Of a DNA stretch of 64,000 nucleotides, positions 54,482 to 63,417 are shown in pieces. The stretch's first letter is position 1. Each line of letters opens with the position of its first letter. A model generated the notes under the pieces. That model was not told the DNA's origin, ran no database searches, and saw only the letters and a program-made list of their open reading frames with translations. The stretch spans positions 1 to 64,000 of the forward strand of contig JAGBLN010000045.1 in assembly GCA_017635395.1 (NCBI GenBank), given 5' to 3'. The DNA is from Lachnospiraceae bacterium. GTDB lineage: Bacteria; Bacillota; Clostridia; Lachnospirales; Lachnospiraceae. The position numbers and the translations under genes are program-made.

Positions 54482-55339
54482 TCAGTCAGGGTCCATTATC
54501 CTTGTCACCTGAGCTGCCATTTCCGGATCCATCGCTCCAAGTATCGCACCGCGCTGGGCACTGTTCATTGCCCCCAGTATCTTTCCTACAAGGTCGAGGG
54601 ACGAGCCCATGGTATTGAATATCTCCGCTGCATCCTTGGGCTCCATAGCAGCATACGCAGCCGCATAATCCGTTATCTCAGCATCAACAGCTTCCTTCTT
54701 TACCACTTCCTGGTAAAGGTACTGGGCTGTCTCAGGATCCATGCTCTCATAATACTTCCTGTAAGCATCCTCCCCCGGGCCGTTGTCCGCATAAACCACT
54801 TCCTCATAGAATTCGGTCTTTATACGCTGGAACTCTGTCTGCTGATCCTCGAAGGTCTTTAATCTGTTTACCTCAGCCTTGAGCTCCTCTATCTGCTGTA
54901 CATAAGTACCATTGGCAGTCTGTGCACTGGTAAGTTCAAGTTCCAGTGCCTGTATCTGCGCTACCGCATCAGCAAGTGAGGAATAGCCGTAATATGCCTC
55001 CAGGTCATCCGTTTCCGTCACGCCGTCACTTGGAAGCACTTTATTTATAACTGGAACATTTCCTATGACAGGACGGAGCACATTGGAACCCAGCCCTCCC
55101 ACATCAAGCTTTATCAGGATACAGATTATGCCGATCCAGATAAGGACTATGAATACGGTAACCAGTATCATGGACAGTCCGCCGCCGGGGGCATCATCAT
55201 CCAGGTCAGCCTCTTTGTCAGCCAGTTCCTTGGCCCTTTTTTTAGCCTCTTTGCTCTGGGCTTTCTGTTCTGCCCTGAGTTTCTTCTTTTCCTCGGCTAA
55301 TTTCTTTTTTTCCGCTTTTATATCAATTTCCTGTGCCAT
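54482..55339 (-). CDS. YlxF-like / MgtE-N membrane protein of the flagellar operon
   Basis: The 285-residue protein has a Lys/Glu-rich N-terminal helix, one membrane helix (SMILVTVFIVLIWIGIICILI, about 58-78), a coiled coil (VAQIQALELELTSAQTAN...EELKAEVNRL) and a C-terminal domain resembling the MgtE intracellular N-domain (AAAYAAMEPKDAAEIFNTM...AILGAMDPEMAAQVTRIM). Bacillus YlxF, also between fliJ and fliK, has the same plan, as does MotE of alphaproteobacteria, a chaperone for a motility protein. Its likely role is assisting assembly or export of a flagellar component; direct function unknown. It ends 147 bases before fliK. Confidence 0.8.
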   Translation of the reverse strand: MAQEIDIKAEKKKLAEEKKKLRAEQKAQSKEAKKRAKELADKEADLDDDAPGGGLSMILVTVFIVLIWIGIICILIKLDVGGLGSNVLRPVIGNVPVINKVLPSDGVTETDDLEAYYGYSSLADAVAQIQALELELTSAQTANGTYVQQIEELKAEVNRLKTFEDQQTEFQRIKTEFYEEVVYADNGPGEDAYRKYYESMDPETAQYLYQEVVKKEAVDAEITDYAAAYAAMEPKDAAEIFNTMGSSLDLVGKILGAMNSAQRGAILGAMDPEMAAQVTRIMDPD

Positions 55340-55420
55340 ATATCTTCTCCGTGATTTCGCCTCCGGTGTGCAGACGAATAACTACAGCTTTGTCAAAGTC
55401 AGACTGTTTCAAGCTTCACG

Positions 55421-55876
55421 CTACTCCTGATCCGCTTTCTTTGCCCCATATACATAGCTGGTCAGCTGATCTACCTCCAGTGACTCAGCAGCAGCTTCCT
55501 CGCTCATGAATTCTTCAAAAGCATTTTCCTTAAGCTTTTCGTGTATCTTTCTTTCCTTTACAGCGTCCTCCATACGGGCGCGCGCATTCTCAAGGTTTTT
55601 CTGGGCCACCTTTACCTTAAGCTTCTGTTTTTTTATTTCTTCTTTGTTGTATTTCTGCTCATATTCATTTTCCATGATATGGCGTATATCCAGGTCGCCG
55701 TTCCGAAGCCTTGCCGATTCTGCTTCAAGCTCCGCGGCTCTCATATTCAATGCTGCGAGCTTATCCTCCTCGTCATTCAGTATCTTCCGGCGCTCCGCAA
55801 AGGCCTGTTTTGCCTGCTCTTCAAAATTCTCCATCAGGTTCAGGATATTCTGAAGCCTGTAATTAAACTTTGCCAT
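55421..55876 (-). CDS. fliJ: flagellar export protein FliJ
   Basis: The 151-residue protein is almost entirely coiled coil, as expected for FliJ, the stalk that couples FliI ATPase to the FlhA export gate. It starts MAKFNYRLQNILNLMENFEEQ and has the FliJ-like YNKEEIKKQKLKVKVAQKNLENARARMEDAVKERK stretch in the middle. Its start overlaps the fliI stop by one base (TGATG), and the YlxF-like gene starts 81 bases after its end. The identification rests on length, helix pattern and position. Confidence 0.87.
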   Translation of the reverse strand: MAKFNYRLQNILNLMENFEEQAKQAFAERRKILNDEEDKLAALNMRAAELEAESARLRNGDLDIRHIMENEYEQKYNKEEIKKQKLKVKVAQKNLENARARMEDAVKERKIHEKLKENAFEEFMSEEAAAESLEVDQLTSYVYGAKKADQE

Positions 55877-57183
55877 CAGCCATCTCCGAACAGCTTGTTC
55901 ATCATGCCTACGGTATCTTCGAATTCAAACTTGTCTTCAACATCCTGACAGAGAAAATCATTCACTGCATCTATCTTTGATATTGCATAGTCAATCCTTG
56001 GATTAGAGCCCTTCTTATATGCGCCTATATTTATCAAGTCCTCTGAGTCGTTATAGGTAGCCATGACATTCTTGAGCTCGCCTGCCAGCTTCCGGTGCTC
56101 CTTCGTGGTCACCATACTCATACATCTCGATATGGACTGGAGCACATCCACAGCCGGATAATGGTTCCTGTGGGCCAATTTCCTGTTAAGCATTATATGG
56201 CCGTCAAGTATACTTCTGGCTGTATCTGTTATAGGCTCATTAAAATCATCACCATCTACAAGTACTGCATAAAGTCCGGTGATAGATCCTTTATCGCTCT
56301 TTCCAGCCCGTTCAAGGAGCTTGGGCATTTCGGAATAAACCGACGGCGGATAGCCTCTTGTAACAGGGGGTTCGCCTATGGCAAGGCCTATCTCACGCTG
56401 TGCCATGGAGAAACGGGTAAGGTTGTCCATCATGAGAAGCACATCCTTGCCCTGATCCCTGAAATACTCAGCAATGGCTGTAGCGGTCTGGGCGGCCTTC
56501 TTTCTTTCAAGAGCAGGCTTATCGGAAGTCGCCACCACTACCACAGATCTTTTTAAACCTTCTGCGCCAAGATCCCTTTCTATAAACTCCCGCACTTCCC
56601 TGCCTCGCTCTCCTATGAGCGCGATAACATTGAGCTCTGCCCTGGTATTCCTTGCAAACATACCCATGAGGGTTGACTTACCCACACCGGAACCTGCAAA
56701 TATTCCTATCCTCTGTCCCTTGCCCACGGTGATCAGTCCGTCGACAGACTTAACCCCCAAGGGCAGCGGCTCGTTGATTATAGACCTGGTCATTGCGTCA
56801 GGGCTTGCGGCTTCCAAGGGATACCAGGTCTCACCCACAGGGGTAAAATCACTTACAGGCCTCCCCAGCCCATCTAAAACCTGACCCAAAAGAAAATCCC
56901 CAACCTGTACGGAAAGGGGATGCTCCTCATTTTCAACTATGCAGCCGGAGCCTATCCCTTCAGTCTCTTCATAAGGCATGAGCAGAGTCATGTTCTTCTT
57001 GAACCCCACCACTTCGGACATTATCACCCTGCCGTCCGTGGTAGTGATCTTGCACATATCGCCCATCTTGGCATCAGGCCCTGCGCTTTCCAGCGTAAGC
57101 CCCACCACATTTACTATCTTGCCTAATTTTCTATAATATACTCTGCCGGCAGCATCGTATTTATCAAGATTAATCTCTGACAT
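55876..57183 (-). CDS. fliI: flagellum-specific ATPase FliI
   Basis: The 435-residue ATPase of the flagellar export apparatus has a beta-barrel N-domain, the Walker A GIFAGSGVGKSTLMG (about 160-174), and the Walker B/DELSEED-equivalent region DVLLMMDNLTRFSMAQREIG with the family's LAIGEPPVTRGYPPSV. ALIGERGREVREFIE is also diagnostic of the F1-type ATPase family. The length is normal. The start is two bases after fliH ends and the stop overlaps fliJ. Confidence 0.96.
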   Translation of the reverse strand: MSEINLDKYDAAGRVYYRKLGKIVNVVGLTLESAGPDAKMGDMCKITTTDGRVIMSEVVGFKKNMTLLMPYEETEGIGSGCIVENEEHPLSVQVGDFLLGQVLDGLGRPVSDFTPVGETWYPLEAASPDAMTRSIINEPLPLGVKSVDGLITVGKGQRIGIFAGSGVGKSTLMGMFARNTRAELNVIALIGERGREVREFIERDLGAEGLKRSVVVVATSDKPALERKKAAQTATAIAEYFRDQGKDVLLMMDNLTRFSMAQREIGLAIGEPPVTRGYPPSVYSEMPKLLERAGKSDKGSITGLYAVLVDGDDFNEPITDTARSILDGHIMLNRKLAHRNHYPAVDVLQSISRCMSMVTTKEHRKLAGELKNVMATYNDSEDLINIGAYKKGSNPRIDYAISKIDAVNDFLCQDVEDKFEFEDTVGMMNKLFGDG

Positions 57184-57185
57184 CT

Positions 57186-58037
57186 TTATGGCTCATAACT
57201 AAGTATGCGAAGTTGTTTTTCCAACAGATCCATCTGCGTCCCTAAACCGCAGTCCCATATTCCGCCGTCTGATTCAATCAGGCAGTCATTCGGCTTCAGG
57301 GTAGCATCCTCTATTACCTCAAAACGGTCCGGCATGATACCGGTTCCCTTTGCGATATTCTCCTTTATCAGCTGTACATTCACATAGTCAGCTGCGGATA
57401 CATGAACTATATAATTCCTGCTGCCGTCCAGATTGGTAAGCACTCTTTTTAAGAGATAGGCGATAGTCTCCTTATCATCTTCCAGCCTTACTCCTGTCAC
57501 CTTTGCGAAAATCCCGCTCAGCTTATCTATCAGCAGAGGCTCAAGCGCCCTGCTTTTTTCTTCATATTCCTTCTGGAGTTTCTGTCTTTCAACTTCCAGT
57601 TCCTGCTGTAGCTTTTCGTATTTCTCAAGGCCTGCCCGTTCGCCTTCCTGTCTGCCTGCTTCAAAGCCCTCAGCATGGCCTTTCTGCCTGGCTTCCTCTG
57701 TCACGGATTCAGCTTCTTTTTTGGCATCTTCAATGATAGCCTCTGCATTTTCCTTTGCTTCATCTATCATTGCCTGGGCCTGAGCCGCGGAAAGCGCACT
57801 GTTTTCATGTATTATCGGCCCGTTTTCCTCTTCGTCCTCCCGGTCAGAAACAAGCCGCTCAACCATTTCAGCATCAAGCCCTTCGGAAAAGCCTTCCTCT
57901 ATTGCCTCAGGCTCTTCTTCCTGCATATGGGTAGCCAGTTCTTCAAGACGCCTTGCTATCCTGTCATTGGCATCTATCTTGACTACCTTTACATCGTTCA
58001 GCTTTACATTGTATCCTTTGACAAAATTCGATGACAA
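57186..58037 (-). CDS. fliH: flagellar assembly protein FliH
   Basis: The 283-residue protein regulates FliI by binding it as a dimer. The central half is a long charged helix with many small residues (AQAMIDEAKENAEAIIEDAKKEAESVTEEARQKGHAEG, a GxxxG-like repeat region) and the C-terminal part resembles the V-ATPase E-subunit fold (FEVIEDATLKPNDCLIESDGGIWD). The start appears to be TTG at 58037, with AGGAG six bases upstream; that Shine-Dalgarno site lies at the end of the dispersed repeat. No ATG with a better site is nearby. Confidence 0.88.
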   Translation of the reverse strand: MSSNFVKGYNVKLNDVKVVKIDANDRIARRLEELATHMQEEEPEAIEEGFSEGLDAEMVERLVSDREDEEENGPIIHENSALSAAQAQAMIDEAKENAEAIIEDAKKEAESVTEEARQKGHAEGFEAGRQEGERAGLEKYEKLQQELEVERQKLQKEYEEKSRALEPLLIDKLSGIFAKVTGVRLEDDKETIAYLLKRVLTNLDGSRNYIVHVSAADYVNVQLIKENIAKGTGIMPDRFEVIEDATLKPNDCLIESDGGIWDCGLGTQMDLLEKQLRILSYEP

Positions 58038-58044
58038 AACGCGC

Positions 58045-58081
58045 TCCTACGCCCTCAGCAACAAGTACTTCAGGCTATTCC
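58045..58081 (-). repeat. dispersed intergenic repeat, copy 2 (after fliG)
   Basis: The 37-base element begins GGAATAGCCTGAAG and ends GGCGTAGGA on the minus strand, matching the element after livJ at 31 of 37 aligned positions. It fills most of the 59-base fliG-fliH gap and supplies part of the fliH Shine-Dalgarno sequence. Confidence 0.65.
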
Positions 58082-58096
58082 GAATAAATACCACTA

Positions 58097-59110
58097 TTAA
58101 ACAATGATATCGTCGCCGCCGCCTCTGGATATTACTATCTCACCGGCATCCTCGAGCTTTCTTATCTCATTAACGATCTTCTGCTGTGCATCTTCAACAT
58201 CCTTCATACGCACAGGTCCCATGAATTCCATATCTTCCTTGATCATATCAGCAAGACGCTGTGAAAGGTTCTTGAATATCTTGCCCTGTACTTCCTCGTT
58301 AGCACCCTTAAGCGCAAGGGACAGCTCATTGTTCTCAACATCCCTGAGTACACGCTGCACAGCCTTATCATCAAGCTGCATAATATCCTCAAATACGAAC
58401 ATCTTCTTCTTGATCTCATCAGCAAGCTCAGGATCCTCGATGCCCAGGATCTCCATGATATGCTTTTCAGTACCACGGTCAGTGGAATTGAGAATTTCAA
58501 CAACCTGATCAACACCGCCAATCTGGGTGTAATCCTGATTAACCAGATTAGCCAGCTTGCTTTCAAGAACTCGTTCTACTTCCTGTATAACATCAGGGCT
58601 GGTCCTGTCCATGGTTGCAATACGCCTGGCAACATCCGCCTGGGAATCAGAAGGAAGCGCTGACAAGATAAGCGCCGCCTGATTAGAGGAAAGATACGAA
58701 AGTATAAGTGCTATAGTCTGGGGATGCTCATCCTGAATAAAGGAAAGCAGCTGGGAAGCATCTGTTTTCCTTACAAACTCGAAAGGCTTAACCTGCAGGG
58801 ATGCTGTAAGCTTTCCGATAACATCCAATGCCTTATCAGCACCGAGCGCCTTCTCTAACAGCTCCTTGGCGTAGCCAATACCACCTTCTGCAATATACTG
58901 CTGAGCCAGACAGATTTCATAAAACTCATTTATGACATCTTCTTTAATCTGCGGCGATATGCTTCTTGTATTTGCTATCTCTAATGTAAGGTCCTCTATT
59001 TCCTCTTCTTTCAGATGCTTAAAGACCGTAGCAGAAGTCTCCGGTCCCAGCGTTATAAGCAATATAGCAGCTTTTTGAAGTCCTGAAAGATTACTACCTT
59101 CCGAAGCCAT
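58097..59110 (-). CDS. fliG: flagellar motor switch protein FliG
   Basis: The 337-residue rotor protein links the MS ring (FliF) to FliM and carries the torque-generating charges. The sequence shows the N-domain QKAAILLITLGPETSATVFKHL, the middle-domain segment EHPQTIALILSYLSSNQAALIL and the C-domain charged helix QRVLRDVENNELSLALKGA. The length is normal. The start ATG is 24 bases after fliF ends, and fliH follows after 59 bases containing the repeat. Confidence 0.97.
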   Translation of the reverse strand: MASEGSNLSGLQKAAILLITLGPETSATVFKHLKEEEIEDLTLEIANTRSISPQIKEDVINEFYEICLAQQYIAEGGIGYAKELLEKALGADKALDVIGKLTASLQVKPFEFVRKTDASQLLSFIQDEHPQTIALILSYLSSNQAALILSALPSDSQADVARRIATMDRTSPDVIQEVERVLESKLANLVNQDYTQIGGVDQVVEILNSTDRGTEKHIMEILGIEDPELADEIKKKMFVFEDIMQLDDKAVQRVLRDVENNELSLALKGANEEVQGKIFKNLSQRLADMIKEDMEFMGPVRMKDVEDAQQKIVNEIRKLEDAGEIVISRGGGDDIIV

Positions 59111-59134
59111 TTTAATCCTCTCTTTTAACTATTA

Positions 59135-60739
59135 TTACAGATCTTCATTAAACCAGTTACGCAGCAGGTTTGCGGCCGCGTCCGGATTGTCTTCCACAAA
59201 TTTCTCGACAATCTTCCTGGCTTCAGATTTATCCTCTACGCCGATCTCCTCAAGCTCTTCCTGAGGCGTGGACTGAAGTATCTCATCGATGGAAACTTCA
59301 GGCTCAGGCTCCTCTTCCCTTGCCTGGCGCATGCTGCGCAGGATAACGAATGCCAGCAGGCCCAGGATAAGAAGTATGAGCAGAACTGTAAGGATATCTG
59401 TTATATCCATTGCCAGACCTTCGTGATCAACAAAGAAAGGCTCCTCGTACGAAAGAATGGTTATATGTTCCACGCCTATACCGGTGGCTGTAGATACTGC
59501 CTGCACAAGATCCGGATCAACCTCCAGCTTTGTGCGTACATCATTATTAAGCTTGTACTGATCCCAACTGATACCCTCAAGCAGACCCTGATCCTTTACA
59601 TCATCCTCACGGATCACCTTGTATGTAAGGGTGGTCACGGAAAGCGATGACTCATCATACTTTATGGCACCTGCAGGTATCTGCTGCAGAAGAGTGGACT
59701 CATTAGGCAGGTAGTCATAGGACTCCTCCACTACATGAGCATTTGAATATTCATTATCCTCATATTCATAGCCAGTCTCAGTATTGGAATCTGTTCCCGG
59801 CACGCCGGATACTCCGCCGCTAGAGTCAGACTGGTAAATATCTTTGCTGGCAAGCACACCCTGATCCTTGTCCTCATCAGGCCAGTACAGATGGTTTGCC
59901 TTTTCCGTATAACTATTATCAAGCACGACATTTACAGCCGCCTCAATGGACGAAAACTGATTGGTAGCTGTCAGTACCCTGATAACTTCAGAACGCATGC
60001 TGTTAGCCACCTGTTCCTGAAGAGCATACTGGCTTGATGCAGAACCATATGTGGAATTATCATTAGTTCCCGCAAAAAGCAGATTGCCGTCGCTGTCAAG
60101 GATGGTAACATGCTCGGTCGTGTCATTTCCCAATGCAGTAGCAACAAACCTTGCTATAGCCTCCGCATTTTCCCTGGTACACACATCTGAAAGATCTAAG
60201 TTTACGGCAGCATAAGCTTCCTTGTTCTGTGCGATCAGTGTACCGTTTTCCTCAGGAAGGCTTAACTGTACTGAAGCCTTATTTACGAAACTGTAGGACT
60301 CAAGTTCTTCCTCCATGAAATCCTGCAGATAAACAATATACCTCTTCTGCGTATTTGACTCAGTGGTGAAGAAATTACCGTTCGTCACATTGTCTATGGA
60401 CATAGCATCCGTAGAAATGTTATTGGAGCCAAGAAGAAGATTAGCCTTGGTATAATCCTTACGGTTTATGCTGATTTCCAGGCCATCCTCACTGGTCACA
60501 TAGACGATATTTTCGCCTTCCAGCAGTGCAATGACCTCATTGGCCTGCTTGGCATTCTCGGCGGTATATATCTTTACATACTCAGGACGGGTAACAGCAA
60601 AAATAAGCACGGCAAAGGCGAATACCGTTGCTATGGCAATTGCTACGATAGTGATTTTCTGTCTGCGTGAAAATTTCTCCCACCACTCCAAAAGCCTCTG
60701 GGGGAGTGCCCTGAACCACGCAACTATTCGATCTACCAT
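59135..60739 (-). CDS. fliF: flagellar MS-ring protein FliF
   Basis: The 534-residue protein forms the membrane MS ring. A first helix (TIVAIAIATVFAFAVLIFAV, about 29-48) and a second (DILTVLLILLILGLLAFVIL, near 440-460) flank a large extracytoplasmic region with ring-building motifs such as YVTSEDGLEISINRKDY and VSLPEENGT-like stretches. The cytosolic C-terminus (DNPDAAANLLRNWFNED) is the FliG-binding tail typical of FliF. It is followed by fliG after 24 bases and preceded by fliE after 57. Confidence 0.96.
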   Translation of the reverse strand: MVDRIVAWFRALPQRLLEWWEKFSRRQKITIVAIAIATVFAFAVLIFAVTRPEYVKIYTAENAKQANEVIALLEGENIVYVTSEDGLEISINRKDYTKANLLLGSNNISTDAMSIDNVTNGNFFTTESNTQKRYIVYLQDFMEEELESYSFVNKASVQLSLPEENGTLIAQNKEAYAAVNLDLSDVCTRENAEAIARFVATALGNDTTEHVTILDSDGNLLFAGTNDNSTYGSASSQYALQEQVANSMRSEVIRVLTATNQFSSIEAAVNVVLDNSYTEKANHLYWPDEDKDQGVLASKDIYQSDSSGGVSGVPGTDSNTETGYEYEDNEYSNAHVVEESYDYLPNESTLLQQIPAGAIKYDESSLSVTTLTYKVIREDDVKDQGLLEGISWDQYKLNNDVRTKLEVDPDLVQAVSTATGIGVEHITILSYEEPFFVDHEGLAMDITDILTVLLILLILGLLAFVILRSMRQAREEEPEPEVSIDEILQSTPQEELEEIGVEDKSEARKIVEKFVEDNPDAAANLLRNWFNEDL

Positions 60740-60796
60740 TTGCTTGTCCTTTCCTTGACTCTGTCAGGCCAGCATTTATGCGATGCCAGTCCCATA

Positions 60797-61120
60797 TTAT
60801 ATCTGCATATTGATTAACGTCCTGTATGACTCCATAAATGCATTTTTTACAGCCACAGTATACTGCAGTGATGTAGAGGCTTTCTGAAGCGCCACAGCCA
60901 GGTCATGAGTACTTGTAGCCTCGCCCATTGCAAGTTTTATCTCTTCATTTTCAGCCTGTGACAGATATCCGTTGGTCTGATTGACATTGCTGATCATAGA
61001 ATTAAAAATTGCGCCGAACATATCGTCATCTTCTTTTTCCCTGATCATGCTGCGTTCTGTCAGCGGCTCTATTGTTCTCAGGTTATCCCTGAATACATTT
61101 GTTGCATTTATCGGTCCCAT
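60797..61120 (-). CDS. fliE: flagellar hook-basal body protein FliE
   Basis: The 107-residue protein joins the MS ring to the rod. Its C-terminus TSLQYTVAVKNAFMESYRTLINMQI is the recognisable FliE signature, with Ala-Leu-Gln repeats just before it. GAGGT lies seven bases before the ATG. It sits between flgC (24 bases) and fliF (57 bases) as in other Firmicutes. Confidence 0.94.
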   Translation of the reverse strand: MGPINATNVFRDNLRTIEPLTERSMIREKEDDDMFGAIFNSMISNVNQTNGYLSQAENEEIKLAMGEATSTHDLAVALQKASTSLQYTVAVKNAFMESYRTLINMQI

Positions 61121-61144
61121 GGATCATACCTCTAATAATTTAAA

Positions 61145-61648
61145 TCAGGATTTTGCAGTAAGCTCCAGCCCCTTGGTTGCCATTGCTTTGCTTGCGCTAA
61201 ACACAGTCGCATTTGCCTCATAGGCCCTTGACGCATCTATAAGGTTGGTCATCTCAGTAACAGTATTTACATTGGGATAAGTCACATAACCGTTCTCGTC
61301 CGCATCAGGATGGGAAGGATCGTAAACCATATTCATCTGGGTATCATCATCCTCATGGATATCGTCAATCTTGACACCATAGCCTATCATGTCATCAGCA
61401 ATTGCATGACGGCCTATCCTCTGCTGTGTACGTCCATCACCAACAATGGAATTAAGCACCCTTCCGAAATGCCTTCTGTCCGCCTCGGTCTCCTGGGTTG
61501 CAAAAGTTACCACCTTACGTCTATAGGGAGTCCCGTCAGCAGTGCGGGTGGTATTGGCATTAGCCACATTCTCCGCAATGGTATCCATACGGTAACGCTC
61601 AGCGGTAAGTCCCGTGGCCGATATATCAAAAGCTGTAAACATTCCCAT
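61145..61648 (-). CDS. flgC: flagellar proximal rod protein FlgC
   Basis: The 167-residue rod subunit shows the axial-family N-terminus FDISATGLTAERYRMDTIAENVANANTTR and the C-terminus VTEMTNLIDASRAYEANATVFSASKAM. Both helices pair to build the rod. The length is slightly above the usual 140. GGAGG lies nine bases before the ATG at 61648. flgB ends 16 bases upstream and fliE starts 24 bases downstream. Confidence 0.96.
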   Translation of the reverse strand: MGMFTAFDISATGLTAERYRMDTIAENVANANTTRTADGTPYRRKVVTFATQETEADRRHFGRVLNSIVGDGRTQQRIGRHAIADDMIGYGVKIDDIHEDDDTQMNMVYDPSHPDADENGYVTYPNVNTVTEMTNLIDASRAYEANATVFSASKAMATKGLELTAKS

Positions 61649-61664
61649 GAATTATTTCCTCCAA

Positions 61665-62057
61665 TCAGGTGGACATTGCCGTCCGCAGGTTTGAAAACTC
61701 ATTCTGCATGCAGCTAACCAGTGCATTGTATGTGATCTGGTTTTCTGCAAGATACACATTTTCGGTATCTACATCTACATTATTTCCATCCATACGGTAG
61801 CTGTAGTCAAAAGCATCCGTATAAACCCTGGGCTCAATCCTAGACAGCTGCAGGTTATACACGCGCTGGTCCAGATTGTCATACTCGACTTTATTAAGCA
61901 CCCTGGTAAATTCTTCCTCAAATGACACATCCTGACGCTTGTAACCGGGAGTGTCAGCATTTGCTATGTTGTTTGATATTGCTTCATTCCTAAGCCAGGC
62001 TGCATCCGCGGCCTTATCAAGGGCATCTACGTATGAAAAAACATGTCCGTTTACCAC
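61665..62057 (-). CDS. flgB: flagellar proximal rod protein FlgB
   Basis: The 130-residue rod subunit, first gene of the operon, contains LDKAADAAWLRNEAISNNIANADTPGYKRQ, the axial-family signature, and a C-terminus ITYNALVSCMQNEFSNLRTAM. I chose the GTG at 62057 because AAGGAGG lies five bases upstream and the length then matches FlgB. An in-frame ATG at 62135 would add 26 residues unlike any FlgB. Its long leader carries a promoter and several dyads. Confidence 0.93.
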   Translation of the reverse strand: MVNGHVFSYVDALDKAADAAWLRNEAISNNIANADTPGYKRQDVSFEEEFTRVLNKVEYDNLDQRVYNLQLSRIEPRVYTDAFDYSYRMDGNNVDVDTENVYLAENQITYNALVSCMQNEFSNLRTAMST

Positions 62058-62202
62058 TCTCTCCTCCTTGCCGACGGCGCCTCCAAAGTATAAAAAAATA
62101 CACGGTTGCAATCCGTCTAACCCGAATGCATCCATGCATTATCGAAAACAACCTGTCCTTGTTGTCCCACAACGTATGAGTCCTAAGGCCCTCATACATA
62201 TT

Positions 62203-62210
62203 ATATCGGC
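62203..62210 (-). promoter_or_regulatory. possible sigma-28 -10 element upstream of flgB
   Basis: GCCGATAT on the minus strand is an exact match to the Bacillus SigD -10. The upstream sequence lacks a good TAAA-type -35 at the right distance, so support is partial. Confidence 0.35.
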
Positions 62211-62249
62211 TTAGCTTATAAATTTGTGTACAGTTTTCCGACTTCAAAA

Positions 62250-62289
62250 TTATGGATAATTGATAGCAGTTATGCTCAATTACCCATAA
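62250..62289. promoter_or_regulatory. 14-bp inverted repeat in the flgB leader
   Basis: TTATGGATAATTGA (62250-62263) pairs with TCAATTACCCATAA (62276-62289) at 13 of 14 positions, the last being a G-U pair in RNA, around a 12-base loop. It lies about 15-55 bases after the predicted transcription start. Confidence 0.6.
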
Positions 62290-62308
62290 ATATCTTATGT
62301 ACACTAAT

Positions 62309-62336
62309 ATTATAATGTTTTCAACATAAAATACAA
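62309..62336 (-). promoter_or_regulatory. sigma-A promoter of the flagellar operon
   Basis: Minus-strand TTGTAT (62331-62336) and TATAAT (62309-62314) are 16 bases apart, about 250 bases before the flgB GTG. It lies downstream of the codY terminator, so the operon can be read independently of codY. Confidence 0.65.
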
Positions 62337-62379
62337 GTGAAAATTGTGTTATTTCAACTAAATATTGCTTTATTTATGC

Positions 62380-62412
62380 AAAAACCACACCATATATTGT
62401 AATATGGTGTGG
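62380..62412 (-). terminator. codY terminator
   Basis: CCACACCATAT and ATATGGTGTGG form a perfect 11-base-pair stem with a six-base loop. Five T follow on the minus strand (62380-62384). It lies 33 bases after the codY stop. Confidence 0.9.
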
Positions 62413-62445
62413 CCTTTACGGTTTACATAACCCTATGTTTTCTAT

Positions 62446-63270
62446 TTATCCTTCCGTGATCGAATAAATCAGTTCATTGATAACCTTTATCTCTGTGCCC
62501 CTGACCCCCCTGGACCTGGTCTCAAAAACGCCTGCACCAGCCATTTTCTTGACCGCATTCACAAGGCTGGTCCTTGATATTCCGCTCTCCTCCGACAGTT
62601 TGGTCAGATTTACGATACCGCAGCCGTTCTCGTCAAGTTTTGAAAGAACAGCACGTACAGATTCCGTTTCAGAACGGCTGGTCACCTCCAGCACGCCGTT
62701 CACGGTCTTTTCCATACGGTCGCTCTCATCGTTCTCTTCTTTTTTAGAACGCATCATTTCAAGTCCTACAACCGTGGCTGCATATTCAGAAAGGATGATA
62801 TCGTCTATACCATACTCTTCGCCGTTCCTGTACACAAAAAGTGTTCCCAGCCTCTCACCGCCTATGAAAATAGGCGTGATCATAACCCGGTACTCCACAT
62901 GCCTTTCGTCCTGACCGGAAGGAGATTCTCCACGATTACGCCTCTCGTAGCCATGGGCAGTCTTCCAGGAGAACCCCAGCGCCAGCAGGCCAGCATTTTC
63001 CTGAGTTGAAAGTATTGAGAGAAAACGGTCATTCAAGGCGTTGTCTATATAGTTGCCAACCTCGTATCCCAGCATCTCCTCAATTTTCTCCACTGAGCCG
63101 TTTTCACAGGCCCCGAGCACCTTGCCCTTACGGCTTATGACAAGCGCATCGGATGAAAGAGTATCCGACACCACCGTGCATATATCCGTAAATGCCACCT
63201 TTGATGATACATTATTGTGTAAAAGACTTCCTATGCGTCTTGTCCTGTCCAGTAAGCTTATCCCAGCCAT
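62446..63270 (-). CDS. codY: GTP-sensing transcriptional regulator CodY
   Basis: The 274-residue repressor has an N-terminal GAF domain (about 1-155) that binds branched-chain amino acids (SLLDRTRRIGSLLHNN, the family start) and a C-terminal winged helix with NLTKLSEESGISRTSLVNAVKKMAGAGVFETRSRG. The linker also binds GTP. It controls amino-acid uptake and synthesis, motility and virulence genes in Firmicutes. A possible target in this window is the liv operon. The gene lies between topA and flgB, a common arrangement in Lachnospiraceae, and is closed by its own terminator. Confidence 0.96.
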   Translation of the reverse strand: MAGISLLDRTRRIGSLLHNNVSSKVAFTDICTVVSDTLSSDALVISRKGKVLGACENGSVEKIEEMLGYEVGNYIDNALNDRFLSILSTQENAGLLALGFSWKTAHGYERRNRGESPSGQDERHVEYRVMITPIFIGGERLGTLFVYRNGEEYGIDDIILSEYAATVVGLEMMRSKKEENDESDRMEKTVNGVLEVTSRSETESVRAVLSKLDENGCGIVNLTKLSEESGISRTSLVNAVKKMAGAGVFETRSRGVRGTEIKVINELIYSITEG

Positions 63271-63417
63271 TTTGTCCCCTTAATGATCCTGTTATTTTCA
63301 CTATATCTCCGGTCATAGGCTGCGCAGCCGTCAATGCCACTCCTTCATCTCCGGCGGTATCGCATCATGATCCGGACAATGCCGTATTCGCCAATATAGT
63401 CCTGAAGCACTCCCGAT

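Larger units (their letters stand above)
62058..62445 (-). other. flagellar operon promoter and leader, no gene
   Basis: The 388 bases between codY and flgB hold the codY terminator (62380-62412), a sigma-A promoter (62309-62336), a 14-base-pair dyad (62250-62289), a sigma-28-type -10 (62203-62210) and short hairpins near the ribosome binding site (e.g. GTATGAG/CTCATAC). No open frame with a start site is seen. Confidence 0.75.

Noticed and set aside
62058..62445. c-di-GMP riboswitch or clear CodY box in the flgB leader
   Set aside because: No GEMM-type conserved core was found, and the best CodY-like matches agree with the 15-base motif in only about half of its positions.
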